A stretch of DNA of 58,955 nt from Bacillus sp. AFS037270 (GCF_002585305.1 NZ_NUNF01000008.1:68998-127952), one strand, 5' to 3'. Counted from the stretch's first letter, positions 32,449-41,123 are shown. Notes: generated by a model not told the origin, from the letters alone. Program-made: numbers and translations.

Positions 32449-32982
32449 ATGAATAAAACTACTGCGAAAGAAAATACTATGAGTAAAAAATTTGGAGTGT
32501 GTGCTCCCATGGGGTTTGCTTTTTATTTCTTTGTGTCTTGGCTGATCACCGTTATTTTTACGTTAATGAAAAAGAGGCTTTCATTTATAGAAAATTCATT
32601 TGTTTATTTGCTGATACTGATTATAAGTATAAATTTCTCGTGGATTATTTCTGCAGAGTTAAGACTAGTCACACTTTCTATGCATCCGTTAGATTATACA
32701 GCTTTTATGATTCACAGAAGCATCGGAATTCCGTTTATTCACGTTGTTACTCTCAATTTGATTAAGGGAGTAAATTCAATTGGAAAATCCTTATTAATTG
32801 CAGTTTGTTCAATAGTAATACTAGTTATGTTGGTGAAATTGGGAGCTGTTTTAGATATTACTCATCGGGTAAAATGGAATATCATCAATGACTTTATATA
32901 CTTTGCTTTCCTTCAACTTATTGCCTTTTATTCCTTAAAATTTTTTCGGAAATCTAACCAAAGTGAGGAGATTAGCCGATGA
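32449..32982 (+). CDS. Polytopic membrane protein, unknown
   Basis: This is a 177-residue protein with about five hydrophobic segments and charged ends; the RBS (GGAAGAAG) is modest. The ATG at 32449 could be replaced by an in-frame ATG at 32479 (MSKKFGVC). The last four bases overlap the next start (ATGA), implying coupled translation with the CBO0543-like protein. No family was recognised. Confidence 0.65.
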   Translation: MNKTTAKENTMSKKFGVCAPMGFAFYFFVSWLITVIFTLMKKRLSFIENSFVYLLILIISINFSWIISAELRLVTLSMHPLDYTAFMIHRSIGIPFIHVVTLNLIKGVNSIGKSLLIAVCSIVILVMLVKLGAVLDITHRVKWNIINDFIYFAFLQLIAFYSLKFFRKSNQSEEISR

Positions 32983-33479
32983 GAATGTGGGAGAGTTTTG
33001 ATAAAAATGAAATTTCTCTATTGATCATTTTGATAGTAGCGTATATAGCCTATTTTCTATTTCATAGAAGAGTTAACCCACAAATTAGAAAACTGGGTTT
33101 ACTTTGGGGAATAACGATAGGGATTTTATTTGATTTCACCATCGGTGGAGGATTACTTGACTACTATAGAATCAATGACTCAAACCATTATGAAGTGGCT
33201 GATGTTTTTTATTATCTAGACTTTGGACCTTTTGGATTTTTCTTTTTTTATTTCTATGAAACCTTTCACATACATAAAAAGACATTTATTTATTACACAG
33301 TGGCTTGGGCCATAATCGGAGTAGCTGCTCAGTGGCTGTTCACTTCGCTTGATATTATTACACTTCAAAAAGGCTATCATTTAGCTTATTCGTTCCCTAT
33401 TTTTTTAGTTGTACAAACTGCTACAGGTGCTTTTATTGAACAAGTTAAGAAAAGAGAACAAATTTTGGTGAAAAGTTAA
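32979..33479 (+). CDS. CBO0543-like membrane protein
   Basis: This is a 166-residue polytopic protein. It lacks the KWxDWKNW motif of the other two copies but keeps the late signature: DIITLQKGYHLAYSFPIF aligns with RISYQNGWKFWYSFYFD and TFSYHHGWTIFHSFLF in the paralogues. It is translationally coupled to the preceding membrane gene. A shared terminator with DoxX follows. The family assignment rests on this motif and on length and topology. Confidence 0.6.
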   Translation: MRMWESFDKNEISLLIILIVAYIAYFLFHRRVNPQIRKLGLLWGITIGILFDFTIGGGLLDYYRINDSNHYEVADVFYYLDFGPFGFFFFYFYETFHIHKKTFIYYTVAWAIIGVAAQWLFTSLDIITLQKGYHLAYSFPIFLVVQTATGAFIEQVKKREQILVKS

Positions 33480-33501
33480 TTTTTAATTGAAACAGATAAA
33501 A

Positions 33502-33526
33502 AAAGAGCTGCCAATGGCAGCTCTTT
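33502..33526. terminator. Bidirectional terminator
   Basis: AAAGAGCTGCC (33502-33512) pairs perfectly with GGCAGCTCTTT (33516-33526) with loop AAT, between convergent genes. Confidence 0.88.
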
Positions 33527-33538
33527 AATTTAGAGCAG

Positions 33539-34057
33539 TTATGCGCTGACTTTATGTTTGACGTCACCAGTTTCTTTTTTAGAGATTTTTCTAAAGAAAG
33601 GTACCACCCAGCGGTCTAAACCAATTCTACCAGCATTATAGCCAGCTGTTAGAATGATGAAGCCTAAGAAGATGTCTCTTGGGTTATGAGATACAGTTCC
33701 CGCTAAGAAGAAAGAGAAGTTCATCACTAGACCAAAGAACATGGCAGTAGTTGTTAAGCATCCAAGAATTAAGCCTAAACCGATTAAAGTTTCTCCAACA
33801 GGTACAATGACGTTGAAGATGTCAACGTTTGGCAGAGCAATGTGCTTTAAGAAGTCAACATACCAGCCAAAAACGACTGCACCGTCTGGGCCTTTTACTG
33901 GATTTGCTATCGCTCCTTTTAAGAATCCAGAAGCATCAAATCCGCCGCTAGTTAATTTTCCAATTCCTGCTGTGATCCAAGAGTAACCAAGATATAAGCG
34001 TAAAACAGTTAGGATAACTGCTGCTATTTTATTTTCTCTTAAAAATTTGTTAAACAT
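33539..34057 (-). CDS. DoxX family membrane protein
   Basis: This is a 172-residue protein with four TM segments and the DoxX pattern: LRLYLGYSWITAGIGKLTSG near the N-terminus and GETLIGLGLILGCLTTTAMF in the middle. Its C-terminus is basic. Bacillus DoxX proteins (CatD, MhqP, YfiD) respond to quinone or thiol stress or are of unknown role; some partner thiosulfate oxidation. Upstream it has a perfect Fnr-type box and a 23-base palindrome, so it is probably controlled by oxygen and by a second regulator. Confidence 0.87.
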   Translation of the reverse strand: MFNKFLRENKIAAVILTVLRLYLGYSWITAGIGKLTSGGFDASGFLKGAIANPVKGPDGAVVFGWYVDFLKHIALPNVDIFNVIVPVGETLIGLGLILGCLTTTAMFFGLVMNFSFFLAGTVSHNPRDIFLGFIILTAGYNAGRIGLDRWVVPFFRKISKKETGDVKHKVSA

Positions 34058-34104
34058 AAATGATTCCGCCCTTCTTTTTTTGTTTTTGTTCTTTATGGTT
34101 ATAA

Positions 34105-34127
34105 TATATACCTTTTGAAGGTATATA
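34105..34127 (-). promoter_or_regulatory. Palindromic operator upstream of doxX
   Basis: TATATACCTT-TTG-AAGGTATATA is a perfect palindrome (10-bp arms, 3-base centre), 48-70 bases upstream of the DoxX start. The GTATA arms resemble operators of MarR/HxlR-type repressors such as the thiol/quinone sensors, but I cannot assign the regulator. The palindrome overlaps where the -10 region should be for the Fnr box at 34137. Confidence 0.6.
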
Positions 34128-34136
34128 ACATGGATA

Positions 34137-34152
34137 TGTGAATAAATTCACA
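34137..34152 (-). promoter_or_regulatory. Fnr-type operator upstream of doxX
   Basis: TGTGA-ATAAAT-TCACA matches the Fnr consensus at all ten defined positions. It is centred about 87 bases upstream of the DoxX start and about 29 bases from the palindrome centre at 34116. Activation of doxX under oxygen limitation is inferred. Confidence 0.7.
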
Positions 34153-34439
34153 ATTTGTTAAAAATGATTTGACGGAAATTTGAACGAAACTTTTGAAATA
34201 CAAACGATGACAGACCAACCCCAAAAAAAGAGGGGCAGCCTGTTTCCGAATAATCTATTAACCTTATAAATTCCTAAAAGGATTTGTTCGATGTTTTCAT
34301 TTATTTTATAAATAGTTAGAGAAGTTGCTTCTAGAACTGTGGAAATAATGTTTTCACAAAAATTTCCTTTGTGTTTATTAATATTATTTCGAAAATCTCC
34401 TAACAATAATAAAAAATAGCAAAATGGGGGGGATTTGCA
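34153..34439. other. Intergenic DNA upstream of YIEGIA
   Basis: AT-rich sequence with no supported gene. An open frame on the minus strand (34158-34406) has no fitting RBS and no recognisable product and is not annotated. Confidence 0.3.
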
Positions 34440-35348
34440 TTGGGTGGTCCGTTAGAAAGGGATCAGGTCATTCTGATTGTAACGTCTCTAATTATTGGGA
34501 CATTGGCACGTATAATCACAATTAAAGAAGATTTCCGACAGTATCCAAGTTATCCTAATGGTTACTTAATCCATTTAGTATTAGGTTTTGTTGCAGCAGC
34601 TTTAGGAGCTGTCGCGATCCCCGCATTAATGACGAAAAACTTTATTGCGGTGACATTTTTAACCTTAGCCATCCAGCAATTTAGAGATGTTAGAAAATCT
34701 GAAAGGGAAAGTTTGAAAGACTTAGAAAACACCGAATTTGCCTATCGAGGTGACGCTTATATTGATGGGATTTCAAAAACCTTTGAGTCCAGAAATTATT
34801 TTTCCCTGCTTGTTGCTTTAGGTTGCGCTATTACCATTCAACTTGTCGATAGTAAATCAAGCTTAATCAATATTATTTCCGGAGCCATCGTTGGTTTTAT
34901 TCTAATTTATGTCTTGAAACGTTTTTCAAAAGGAAAAACAATTGGTGATATTTCTGAGGTAAAAGAAGGAAAAATTGAAGTCAAGAATCATGAACTGTTT
35001 GTGGACGGAATTTATGTCACAAATCTGCTAGGCACTGAAAATGCCTCAAAGTTGTTTCAAGAGGAAGGTAGAGCGGTGGTCATCTATCCAAAGCAAGAGC
35101 ATTTTCGTGTCACCCTTGAGAACTTTGGCCAAAGGCAGGCAGCGCTATTTGAAGCGACAAAAACATTAGGTGTAAAGCGATATCATTTTACCCGGCGAGA
35201 TTTTAATAATGGCCGAGTGGTGATCGCTTTAGTGCCGATTATAAATGAAATTGATGGGTTAATAGAAGTAGTAAAGAAAACACCGCTTCTTGAAAGCAGT
35301 AAGAAAAGTCCTGCTGTCATGAAATCGAATATGGTGGGGAGGGAATAA
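34440..35348 (+). CDS. YIEGIA family membrane protein
   Basis: This is a 302-residue protein starting at TTG (34440) behind GGGGGGG. Several TM segments lie in the first 170 residues, and the motif AYIDGISKTFESRNY is the family's YIEGIA-like core. The C-terminal 110 residues are soluble. The family (PF14045) is found only in spore-forming Firmicutes and is expressed in sporulation in relatives; its function is not established to my knowledge. The next gene, two bases on, is its usual companion, so a two-subunit complex is likely. Confidence 0.85.
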   Translation: MGGPLERDQVILIVTSLIIGTLARIITIKEDFRQYPSYPNGYLIHLVLGFVAAALGAVAIPALMTKNFIAVTFLTLAIQQFRDVRKSERESLKDLENTEFAYRGDAYIDGISKTFESRNYFSLLVALGCAITIQLVDSKSSLINIISGAIVGFILIYVLKRFSKGKTIGDISEVKEGKIEVKNHELFVDGIYVTNLLGTENASKLFQEEGRAVVIYPKQEHFRVTLENFGQRQAALFEATKTLGVKRYHFTRRDFNNGRVVIALVPIINEIDGLIEVVKKTPLLESSKKSPAVMKSNMVGRE

Positions 35349-35350
35349 CG

Positions 35351-35557
35351 GTGGGACGCGAAGCTGGTACCAAAGTGAATTATGATGTCCTCGCTCTTGT
35401 GACGCTGAATAAGGATCGAATCTTGGGGGGGAAACAACTGACCCTGTTGGCTAGTGATGAAGAAGAGCAAAAAACGATGACAGCTGACATTGCTAAAGCA
35501 CTGAAGGCGGATGTGGTGAAGATGACGTCAGGCGATTATTTGATTATAAGAGGATAA
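35351..35557 (+). CDS. Capping complex subunit for YIEGIA
   Basis: This is a 68-residue protein starting at GTG (35351), directly after the YIEGIA stop. The sequence (DVLALVTLNKDRILGGKQLT, then a MTADIAKALKADVVKM segment) matches the small partner that NCBI names capping complex subunit for YIEGIA. It is probably co-translated with its partner. A perfect terminator follows. Confidence 0.82.
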   Translation: MGREAGTKVNYDVLALVTLNKDRILGGKQLTLLASDEEEQKTMTADIAKALKADVVKMTSGDYLIIRG

Positions 35558-35566
35558 GAAATGATT

Positions 35567-35601
35567 AAAGCCTTTATCTTGTAATTTAAGATAAAGGCTT
35601 T
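35567..35601 (+). terminator. Terminator of the YIEGIA operon
   Basis: There is a perfect 14-bp stem (AAAGCCTTTATCTT with AAGATAAAGGCTTT) and a 7-base loop, starting 10 bases after the capping-subunit stop. Confidence 0.88.
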
Positions 35602-35668
35602 ATTATGAATACATAAGTTAGACAAGACACTTATAGGCAGATTAAAAATTTATTTAGGGGGAGAGAAC

Positions 35669-35962
35669 ATGATTTTGGAGGCCGCCATGCTTCAAGTAAA
35701 GGAAGGTATGGAAGTGGAATTTGAGGGATCATTCAGGCAAGCATCGGAAATTATTTCTTCTATGAAGGGATACATCTCTCACGAATTACAGCGTTGTATA
35801 GAAGTTGAGGGCAAGTATTTACTTTTGGTTAAGTGGGAAACGTTAGAAGATCATACAGTAGGATTTCGGGAGTCAAAAGAATATCAAGAATGGAAAAAAC
35901 TATTACATCATTTTTATGATCCATTTCCAACCGTTGAACATTTTGATCAAATCCGCCTTTAA
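35669..35962 (+). CDS. Antibiotic biosynthesis monooxygenase-fold protein
   Basis: This is a 97-residue dimeric ferredoxin-like-fold (ABM) protein: MILEAAMLQVKEGMEVEFE, GYISHELQRC, LLVKWETLEDHTVGFRES, YQEWKKLLHHFYDPFPTVEH. Relatives include quinone-degrading and heme-degrading monooxygenases and many uncharacterised proteins. The heme-degrading IsdG type has an N-W-H triad; here the conserved Trp lies in VKWET and a His in LEDH, but no Asn is evident, so a heme role is unlikely. A strong AGGGGGAGAG RBS precedes it. Confidence 0.82.
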   Translation: MILEAAMLQVKEGMEVEFEGSFRQASEIISSMKGYISHELQRCIEVEGKYLLLVKWETLEDHTVGFRESKEYQEWKKLLHHFYDPFPTVEHFDQIRL

Positions 35963-36050
35963 TCTCATAACAGATTAATAATATAATAGGTTAATATTTC
36001 CAACATTTTGTGTTAAAATCAACCTAATTCTTTTAATGAGGTGAGTTAGG

Positions 36051-36761
36051 TTGAGTCGAGCTGAGCAGAGTATGAAATTAGAGTTGGAACGAATTGTCTT
36101 TATCGGACGAACATTTGAAGAGTATATAGATATGTTTTCTCTTTCAAATGAAGAACTTAAGGGAAAGAAAATATTAGATTGTCCAGCAGGAGCCTGTTCT
36201 TTTACAGCAGTTGGGAGTAAAAACGGTTTGAATGTAACAGCTTGTGACATCGCCTATTATTATTCCGTTGATGACTTGAAAAATAAGGGCCTTCAAGACA
36301 TTGAACACGCAATGGAGCAGATGGAAAAATCAAAGAGGAATTATAATTGGAATTACTTCAAAGATGTCAAAGACCTTATGAAACATCGTTTATCCGCACT
36401 AAACGATTATATAAACGATATGAAGAAATCCAGTGAAAGCTACGTTCCAGTAACATTACCTTATTTACCGTTTAACGATGAAGAATTTGATTTATTATTA
36501 TCAGCACACTTTCTATTTATGTATGCAGACCGGTTAGATTATAAATTTCATCTAAAAACGCTAGATGAGTTATTGAGAGTCACTAAAGAGGAAATTCGCC
36601 TATTTCCGTTAGTGGATTTAGAAGGTAAACGTTATGAACATTTAGATAAAGTAATAGAATATCTTACTATGCAAGGCTGCGTTGTTGATGAAGTGAAGGT
36701 ACCCTATGAATTTCAAAAAAATGCTAACTCGATGTTAAAAATTATTAAAAGCTCGAAATAA
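36051..36761 (+). CDS. SAM-dependent methyltransferase-like protein
   Basis: This is a 236-residue protein starting at TTG (36051). The N-terminal block KKILDCPAGACSFTAVGSKN has the glycine-rich motif I of a class I methyltransferase (D-x-P-A-G rather than D-x-G-x-G), with the acidic turn TACDIAYYY as motif II. The C-terminal half (FDLLLSAHFLFMYADRLDY) is motif IV-like. The substrate is unknown. The gene follows a short spacer after the ABM gene and precedes DUF523 by 40 bases. Confidence 0.75.
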   Translation: MSRAEQSMKLELERIVFIGRTFEEYIDMFSLSNEELKGKKILDCPAGACSFTAVGSKNGLNVTACDIAYYYSVDDLKNKGLQDIEHAMEQMEKSKRNYNWNYFKDVKDLMKHRLSALNDYINDMKKSSESYVPVTLPYLPFNDEEFDLLLSAHFLFMYADRLDYKFHLKTLDELLRVTKEEIRLFPLVDLEGKRYEHLDKVIEYLTMQGCVVDEVKVPYEFQKNANSMLKIIKSSK

Positions 36762-36800
36762 AATTTTTTATAAATTGTATTTAGAAATTGAGGTGATTTT

Positions 36801-37268
36801 GTGATTTTAGTTAGCTCGTGTTTAGCCGGTTTAGAAGTTAGGTACAATGGGAGTCATTGTCTTGATGAGAAAATACACGAATTGATTGAGAAGAAACAGG
36901 CTATAACAGTTTGTCCAGAATTGCTCGGGGGTTTATCAACCCCAAGAGAACCAGCAGAGATCATTGGCGGTAACGGCGGAGACGTGCTAGATGGGAAGGC
37001 TAAAGTCGTGAATCAATCAGGCATGGATGTAACTGAACAATTTGTGAAAGGGGCCTATGTTACTCTAAGAAGTGCCCAAGAACTTAATGCAACAGTGGTC
37101 ATCCTGAAGGAAAATAGCCCGTCTTGTGGAAGTTCGATGATTTATAATGGAGAATTTAAAGGTGAGAAAATCATTGGGGAAGGGGTAACTGCTGCTCTGC
37201 TAAGAAGAAATGATATTGAAGTGGTTTCTGAGAAAAATCTAGCTGAAATTCTAGGTGAAAAAATGTAA
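36801..37268 (+). CDS. DUF523 domain protein
   Basis: This is a 155-residue protein starting at GTG with GAGGTGATTTT upstream. It opens with LVSSCLAGLEVRYNGSH, continues with TVCPELLGGLSTPREPAEI and has LKENSPSCGS, the three Cys-containing blocks that define DUF523. These cysteines probably hold an iron-sulfur cluster. DUF523 proteins are related to the N-terminal part of some TudS-type desulfidases, so a thiouracil or related desulfuration role is possible. Function is not shown. Confidence 0.87.
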   Translation: MILVSSCLAGLEVRYNGSHCLDEKIHELIEKKQAITVCPELLGGLSTPREPAEIIGGNGGDVLDGKAKVVNQSGMDVTEQFVKGAYVTLRSAQELNATVVILKENSPSCGSSMIYNGEFKGEKIIGEGVTAALLRRNDIEVVSEKNLAEILGEKM

Positions 37269-37333
37269 TTTATTTGTACTTTTTCGCCTAGAGGTGTAAT
37301 CCCTTAAGGGTTTTCGCTTAATTTTGCAGCAGT

Positions 37334-37363
37334 AAGCCAATGTAGACCTTTCTACATTGGCTT
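37334..37363 (+). terminator. Terminator after DUF523
   Basis: AAGCCAATGTAGA (37334-37346) pairs perfectly with TCTACATTGGCTT (37351-37363) and is followed by TTT. Confidence 0.85.
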
Positions 37364-37416
37364 TTGCGATGATTTACTACTAAGAAGTCTACGTAGAATA
37401 TCCTGCCTCATTTTCC

Positions 37417-37818
37417 CTACTTTTGTCGAGGTATGATATATCCATTAGTAACCTTATCAAATCCAATATGCGGATAGTATTCCATGGCAATTGGGGAGGC
37501 CAGCAGCAATAGGGTTACTTCTTCACCAATCCGTTCTTGTACTAAACGAACCAATTCCCTGCCAATACCCCGATTTTGATACTCCTGATCAACCGCTAAA
37601 TCAGATAAATAACAACAGTAACTGAAATCCGTAATCGCTCTTGCAATTCCTACAAGTTTATCCTCATCCCAAGCTGAAATTAGAATATCGGCATTTTCAA
37701 TCATTTTTTCTAGACGAGGTAAATCTTCATATGGTCTTTTTAGTCCTGACAGTTTAAACACACTTGATAATTCTTCAGCTTTGATTTTTGCATTCACTTT
37801 ATAGTTTAGATCTGACAT
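37417..37818 (-). CDS. GNAT family acetyltransferase
   Basis: This is a 133-residue protein. The ATG at 37818 is chosen because GAAGGG lies about 9 bases upstream. It has the GNAT acetyl-CoA pattern SDLAVDQEYQNRGIGRELV (motif A, R/Q-x-x-G-x-G) and an IGFDKVTNGYIIP C-terminus. The acceptor is unknown. It is divergent from the MocR regulator, whose start is 114 bases away, so it may be a target of that regulator. Confidence 0.87.
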   Translation of the reverse strand: MSDLNYKVNAKIKAEELSSVFKLSGLKRPYEDLPRLEKMIENADILISAWDEDKLVGIARAITDFSYCCYLSDLAVDQEYQNRGIGRELVRLVQERIGEEVTLLLLASPIAMEYYPHIGFDKVTNGYIIPRQK

Positions 37819-37931
37819 TTTTATCCAACCCTTCAACTTTTATATTTTTGATTATAATTAAAAGCTGATATGCCCAAAAGGGTCAGTTATAATATATTTA
37901 ACCATGCCAGTGACTGAAAAGGAGAGCACGG

Positions 37932-39341
37932 ATGATTGAAATCACCTTAGTTTTAGAGAAAAAAAGTGGAGAACCGTTATATCTGCAACTCTATCAATAT
38001 TTTAAACAAGAAATACAAAGTGGAAGAATTGGATATGGTGTCATGCTTCCACCGAAACGGAAACTAGCTCAACATCTTGGAGTGAGTCAAAATACAGTGG
38101 AAACGGCGTACCAACAATTATTAGCAGAAGGGTACGTCGAGAGTATGCCGCGAAAGGGGATCTTTGTAAAAGAAATACAACAGGATCTAATAATAACCCC
38201 TAACATAGTCTCAACCACCAGTAAAAAGGTTCATAAACAGGAAAGTGATTCGTATCTTGTTGATTTTAGCCATGGACGAATTGCCTTAGAACATTTTCCC
38301 TATACCATTTGGAGAAGGCTTACTATTCAAAGTCTTTATGAAGAACAAAGTTCATTTTTCTTAAATGGTGAGTGTCTAGGGGAATACCCGCTTCGGAAAG
38401 AAATTGCGAAATATTTATATCAATCAAGAGGAGCAAGGTGTGTACCAGAACAAATTATTGTAGGGGCAGGAACGCAATATTTAATTGGGTTATTAACGAT
38501 GATTATTGGGAGAGATGCTATTTTTTCAATGGAAGAACCAGGCTATCATCGAACAAGGGAGGCCTTTAAGGACCAAGGTGTTTCCTTGATACCCATCCCT
38601 CTGGATGATGATGGAATTAGCATGAAACATTTAACCAATAGTCACGCACAAATAACCTATGTAACCCCCTCTCACCAATTTCCAATTGGAATGGTCATGC
38701 CCATTACGAGAAGAATGGAATTATTAAAATGGGCGGAGGGAAACGGCAGATACATTATTGAAGACGATTATGACGGAGAATTCCGCTATAAAGGAAAACC
38801 GATTCCCTCTTTGCAAGGATTAGACCCTAACGATAAAGTGATTTATTTAGGCACATTTTCAAAATCGTTGATTCCCTCGATTCGGATTAACTATATGGTG
38901 TTACCACAAACCTTACTTCAAAAGTATAACGATCACTTTTCCCTTTATAAGCAGACAGTTTCTCGTTTGCATCAGCATACACTATGGCAGTTTATGAAAG
39001 AGGGACATTGGGAGAGACATCTAAATAAGATGAGAACGGTATACCGTAAAAGGCAACATACATTGATCAGTTCCATAAAGAGGTATTTGGGCGGACAAGC
39101 CACAATTATTGGTGATGATTCAGGTTTGCACATATTGTTACGTATTCAAAATGCTATGTCGGAAAAACAATTAATTGAAAGTGCTAAGGAGTTTAAAGTG
39201 AAAGTCTATCCAACTTCTGTTTATTTTCAGCAGGCTATGACAGACAAAAGTCCTATGATTCTATTGGGCTTTGGCGGGTTAACGGAGAGTGAAATAGAAC
39301 AAGGTATCCAATTATTGAAAAAGGCCTGGAAATTAAGATAA
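37932..39341 (+). CDS. MocR/PdxR-family GntR-aminotransferase regulator
   Basis: This is a 469-residue protein. The N-terminal winged helix of the GntR type (YQYFKQEIQSGRIGYGVMLP, LGVSQNTVETAYQQLLAEGY) is joined by a linker to an aminotransferase class I/II fold with the PLP-lysine motif LGTFSKSLIPSIRINY and Asp/Tyr sites in YIIEDDYDGEFRY. MocR proteins act as PLP-dependent activators or repressors of vitamin B6, GABA or amino-acid genes. The divergent GNAT gene is its nearest candidate target. The RBS AAAGGAGAG is ideal. Confidence 0.92.
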   Translation: MIEITLVLEKKSGEPLYLQLYQYFKQEIQSGRIGYGVMLPPKRKLAQHLGVSQNTVETAYQQLLAEGYVESMPRKGIFVKEIQQDLIITPNIVSTTSKKVHKQESDSYLVDFSHGRIALEHFPYTIWRRLTIQSLYEEQSSFFLNGECLGEYPLRKEIAKYLYQSRGARCVPEQIIVGAGTQYLIGLLTMIIGRDAIFSMEEPGYHRTREAFKDQGVSLIPIPLDDDGISMKHLTNSHAQITYVTPSHQFPIGMVMPITRRMELLKWAEGNGRYIIEDDYDGEFRYKGKPIPSLQGLDPNDKVIYLGTFSKSLIPSIRINYMVLPQTLLQKYNDHFSLYKQTVSRLHQHTLWQFMKEGHWERHLNKMRTVYRKRQHTLISSIKRYLGGQATIIGDDSGLHILLRIQNAMSEKQLIESAKEFKVKVYPTSVYFQQAMTDKSPMILLGFGGLTESEIEQGIQLLKKAWKLR

Positions 39342-39358
39342 CCTCCAAGCCTTTTTTT
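39321..39358. terminator. Terminator overlapping the MocR stop
   Basis: AAGGCCTGGA and TCCAAGCCTT form a stem with one mismatch and a T-run. The stem begins within the MocR coding end (stop at 39339-39341) and serves both convergent genes. Confidence 0.65.
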
Positions 39359-40061
39359 ACTCTTTCAATTTTTGAAGTTCATTAACGGTAATGAATTTAT
39401 ACCCTTGTTTAGATAGGGATTGTAATATACCTTGAATGGTTTTCAATTCTTCGCCCGTTTGATCGTACATGGGATGGATCAAGATAATGGATCCAGGTGT
39501 TACATTCTTCTTTACAAAATTGACCTTATCTAATGTAGCGGAGTAGTAAGTATCTGGTTCGATATTCCAAGTGATGGTATCTCTATTATGTTTAGATAAG
39601 TAATAAGGTAAGCCAAAAAGTTTTTTACCATTCGGAGGCCGGAAATCAATTTCATCTTTATAGCCTGCATTTCGAATGAGTTTATCCGTTTTTTCTATTT
39701 CCGCTTTAATATAAGAAGGGGATTTAAAAATCATCCGCTGATGGGAAAAAGTATGATTTCCAACTTGATGCCCTGCATCTACAATATTTTTTGCTTCATC
39801 CGGATTTTTTTCAATCTCATTACCAATTAAGAAAAAGGTCGCTTTTGCATTGTATTGGTCTAACAGTGGAAGGATTTTGTCGATATTATTTGTTGGCCCA
39901 TCATCAAAGGTTAAAGCGACGACCTTTTGATTGGTTTTCACCTGATCCGCTAGTCCCCCGAAGAGCTGGAAGGTTCTTGAATTCATTAACTTATAAGTGC
40001 AGAATAATAGCAGGAAAACCAACAGAACACCAGTTCCAATCCATATTAATTTCTTTTTCAT
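39357..40061 (-). CDS. Polysaccharide deacetylase (PgdA-like)
   Basis: This is a 234-residue protein with an N-terminal membrane anchor (LIWIGTGVLLVFLLLFCTYK) and a NodB domain: LTFDDGPTNN, GNHTFSHQRMI with the metal His pair, RPPNGKKLFG and ILIHPMYD. Key residues of a CE4 deacetylase are present. It is similar in architecture to peptidoglycan or spore-wall (PdaA/PdaB-type) deacetylases. It is unlinked to the one at 8596. The stop falls next to the MocR terminator. Confidence 0.87.
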   Translation of the reverse strand: MKKKLIWIGTGVLLVFLLLFCTYKLMNSRTFQLFGGLADQVKTNQKVVALTFDDGPTNNIDKILPLLDQYNAKATFFLIGNEIEKNPDEAKNIVDAGHQVGNHTFSHQRMIFKSPSYIKAEIEKTDKLIRNAGYKDEIDFRPPNGKKLFGLPYYLSKHNRDTITWNIEPDTYYSATLDKVNFVKKNVTPGSIILIHPMYDQTGEELKTIQGILQSLSKQGYKFITVNELQKLKE

Positions 40062-40241
40062 ACATAATCCCTTTCTTATTACTGATATTTATTCGAGGAA
40101 AAGGTCTGAATTTATTTGATAATCCTAATGCTTCGTTGAGATACCAAAAATTTGTGTAATCTTATAGTATTTAGAGATTTTACTACAATAATTTCTGGTT
40201 CCCCTTTTATAGCTGTGCCTTTTGTAAAAAGCTGCTTCCTT

Positions 40242-41123
40242 CTAGAAAATACTCTTCGCATTCGCTGGCAGCTGTCTAATGTGTTGAAGGTATTGAGTCA
40301 TATTGATATCGTCTTGATCTTGATAGGTGAATAATAACTGGTCCGCTACTTCTTTCGCTAAAGCTCTAAATAAATTACATGTGACAAAGATGGAATCCCA
40401 AAAGTGCTCATAGTCATAATCGGAATACGTCTGTTCATACATTCGCCAATAAGATTCAGGCAGGTATTGTTTAAAGTACTTTCCCATCTTGCCTGGCGAT
40501 ACTTGAAAATCATGGTTCGTACCTATCCACCACTCAGCCATTTTATCTAATCTGGGTCTGATATACATTTCAAACATCTGTTTTGCGTAAGGTAATTCAT
40601 CACGCCAGATTCCTTTTGCCACGTTTTGCAGACACCACCAAAAGTCATTACAGTAATTCAGAAAGCCTTGCTCGCTAGGCTTTTTAGTCCAATAATCTTG
40701 GTCTGAAGGGGCAGGGATACTGGGAAGGATGTTGTCTTTATCCAAAAGGGGTTTCGTTAAGGAATCATTCTTATAGTTCTCTAACATTCTTTCCTTTGTT
40801 TCAATGTGTAAATCGACCCGATTTCCGTCTTGGAACAGCATTAAATAGCCATACGACTTATCAAAGTCCACTTCCTTGCCTGCAAGCTGGTCCATTCTAT
40901 CGGGTTCTTGAATCATGATTAATTCTCCAAAAATATCAATCCAGTTAACCTCGTTAATGAAAGAAGCTGTTTCGGTCACCACAAAGACAATATCATAATC
41001 CTGAAAAATATCCTTTGGAGCATTTGGATTGGTCCGTGAGCCATTCATATATACGGCTCGTATTCGCTGGTTCTTTTTTGCGATGCCCATCATTAACTCA
41101 TACATTTCTTTTTCCGTTCGCAT
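40242..41123 (-). CDS. Aminoglycoside 6-adenylyltransferase (AadK/ANT(6)-like)
   Basis: This is a 293-residue enzyme. The ATG at 41123 is used (GAGGTG upstream); the GTG at 41132 lies in that RBS. The nucleotidyltransferase motif is YMNGSRTNPNAPKDIF with the acidic pair in DYDIVFVV, and RVDLHIE carries the third acidic residue. B. subtilis AadK, a weak streptomycin adenylyltransferase, has this size and order. A chromosomal copy in Bacillus usually gives low-level intrinsic streptomycin resistance. Activity here is not known. Confidence 0.87.
   Translation of the reverse strand: MRTEKEMYELMMGIAKKNQRIRAVYMNGSRTNPNAPKDIFQDYDIVFVVTETASFINEVNWIDIFGELIMIQEPDRMDQLAGKEVDFDKSYGYLMLFQDGNRVDLHIETKERMLENYKNDSLTKPLLDKDNILPSIPAPSDQDYWTKKPSEQGFLNYCNDFWWCLQNVAKGIWRDELPYAKQMFEMYIRPRLDKMAEWWIGTNHDFQVSPGKMGKYFKQYLPESYWRMYEQTYSDYDYEHFWDSIFVTCNLFRALAKEVADQLLFTYQDQDDINMTQYLQHIRQLPANAKSIF

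Noticed and set aside
34158..34406. 83-codon minus-strand ORF upstream of YIEGIA
   Set aside because: No fitting RBS, no recognised family, AT-rich intergenic DNA; better explained as chance.
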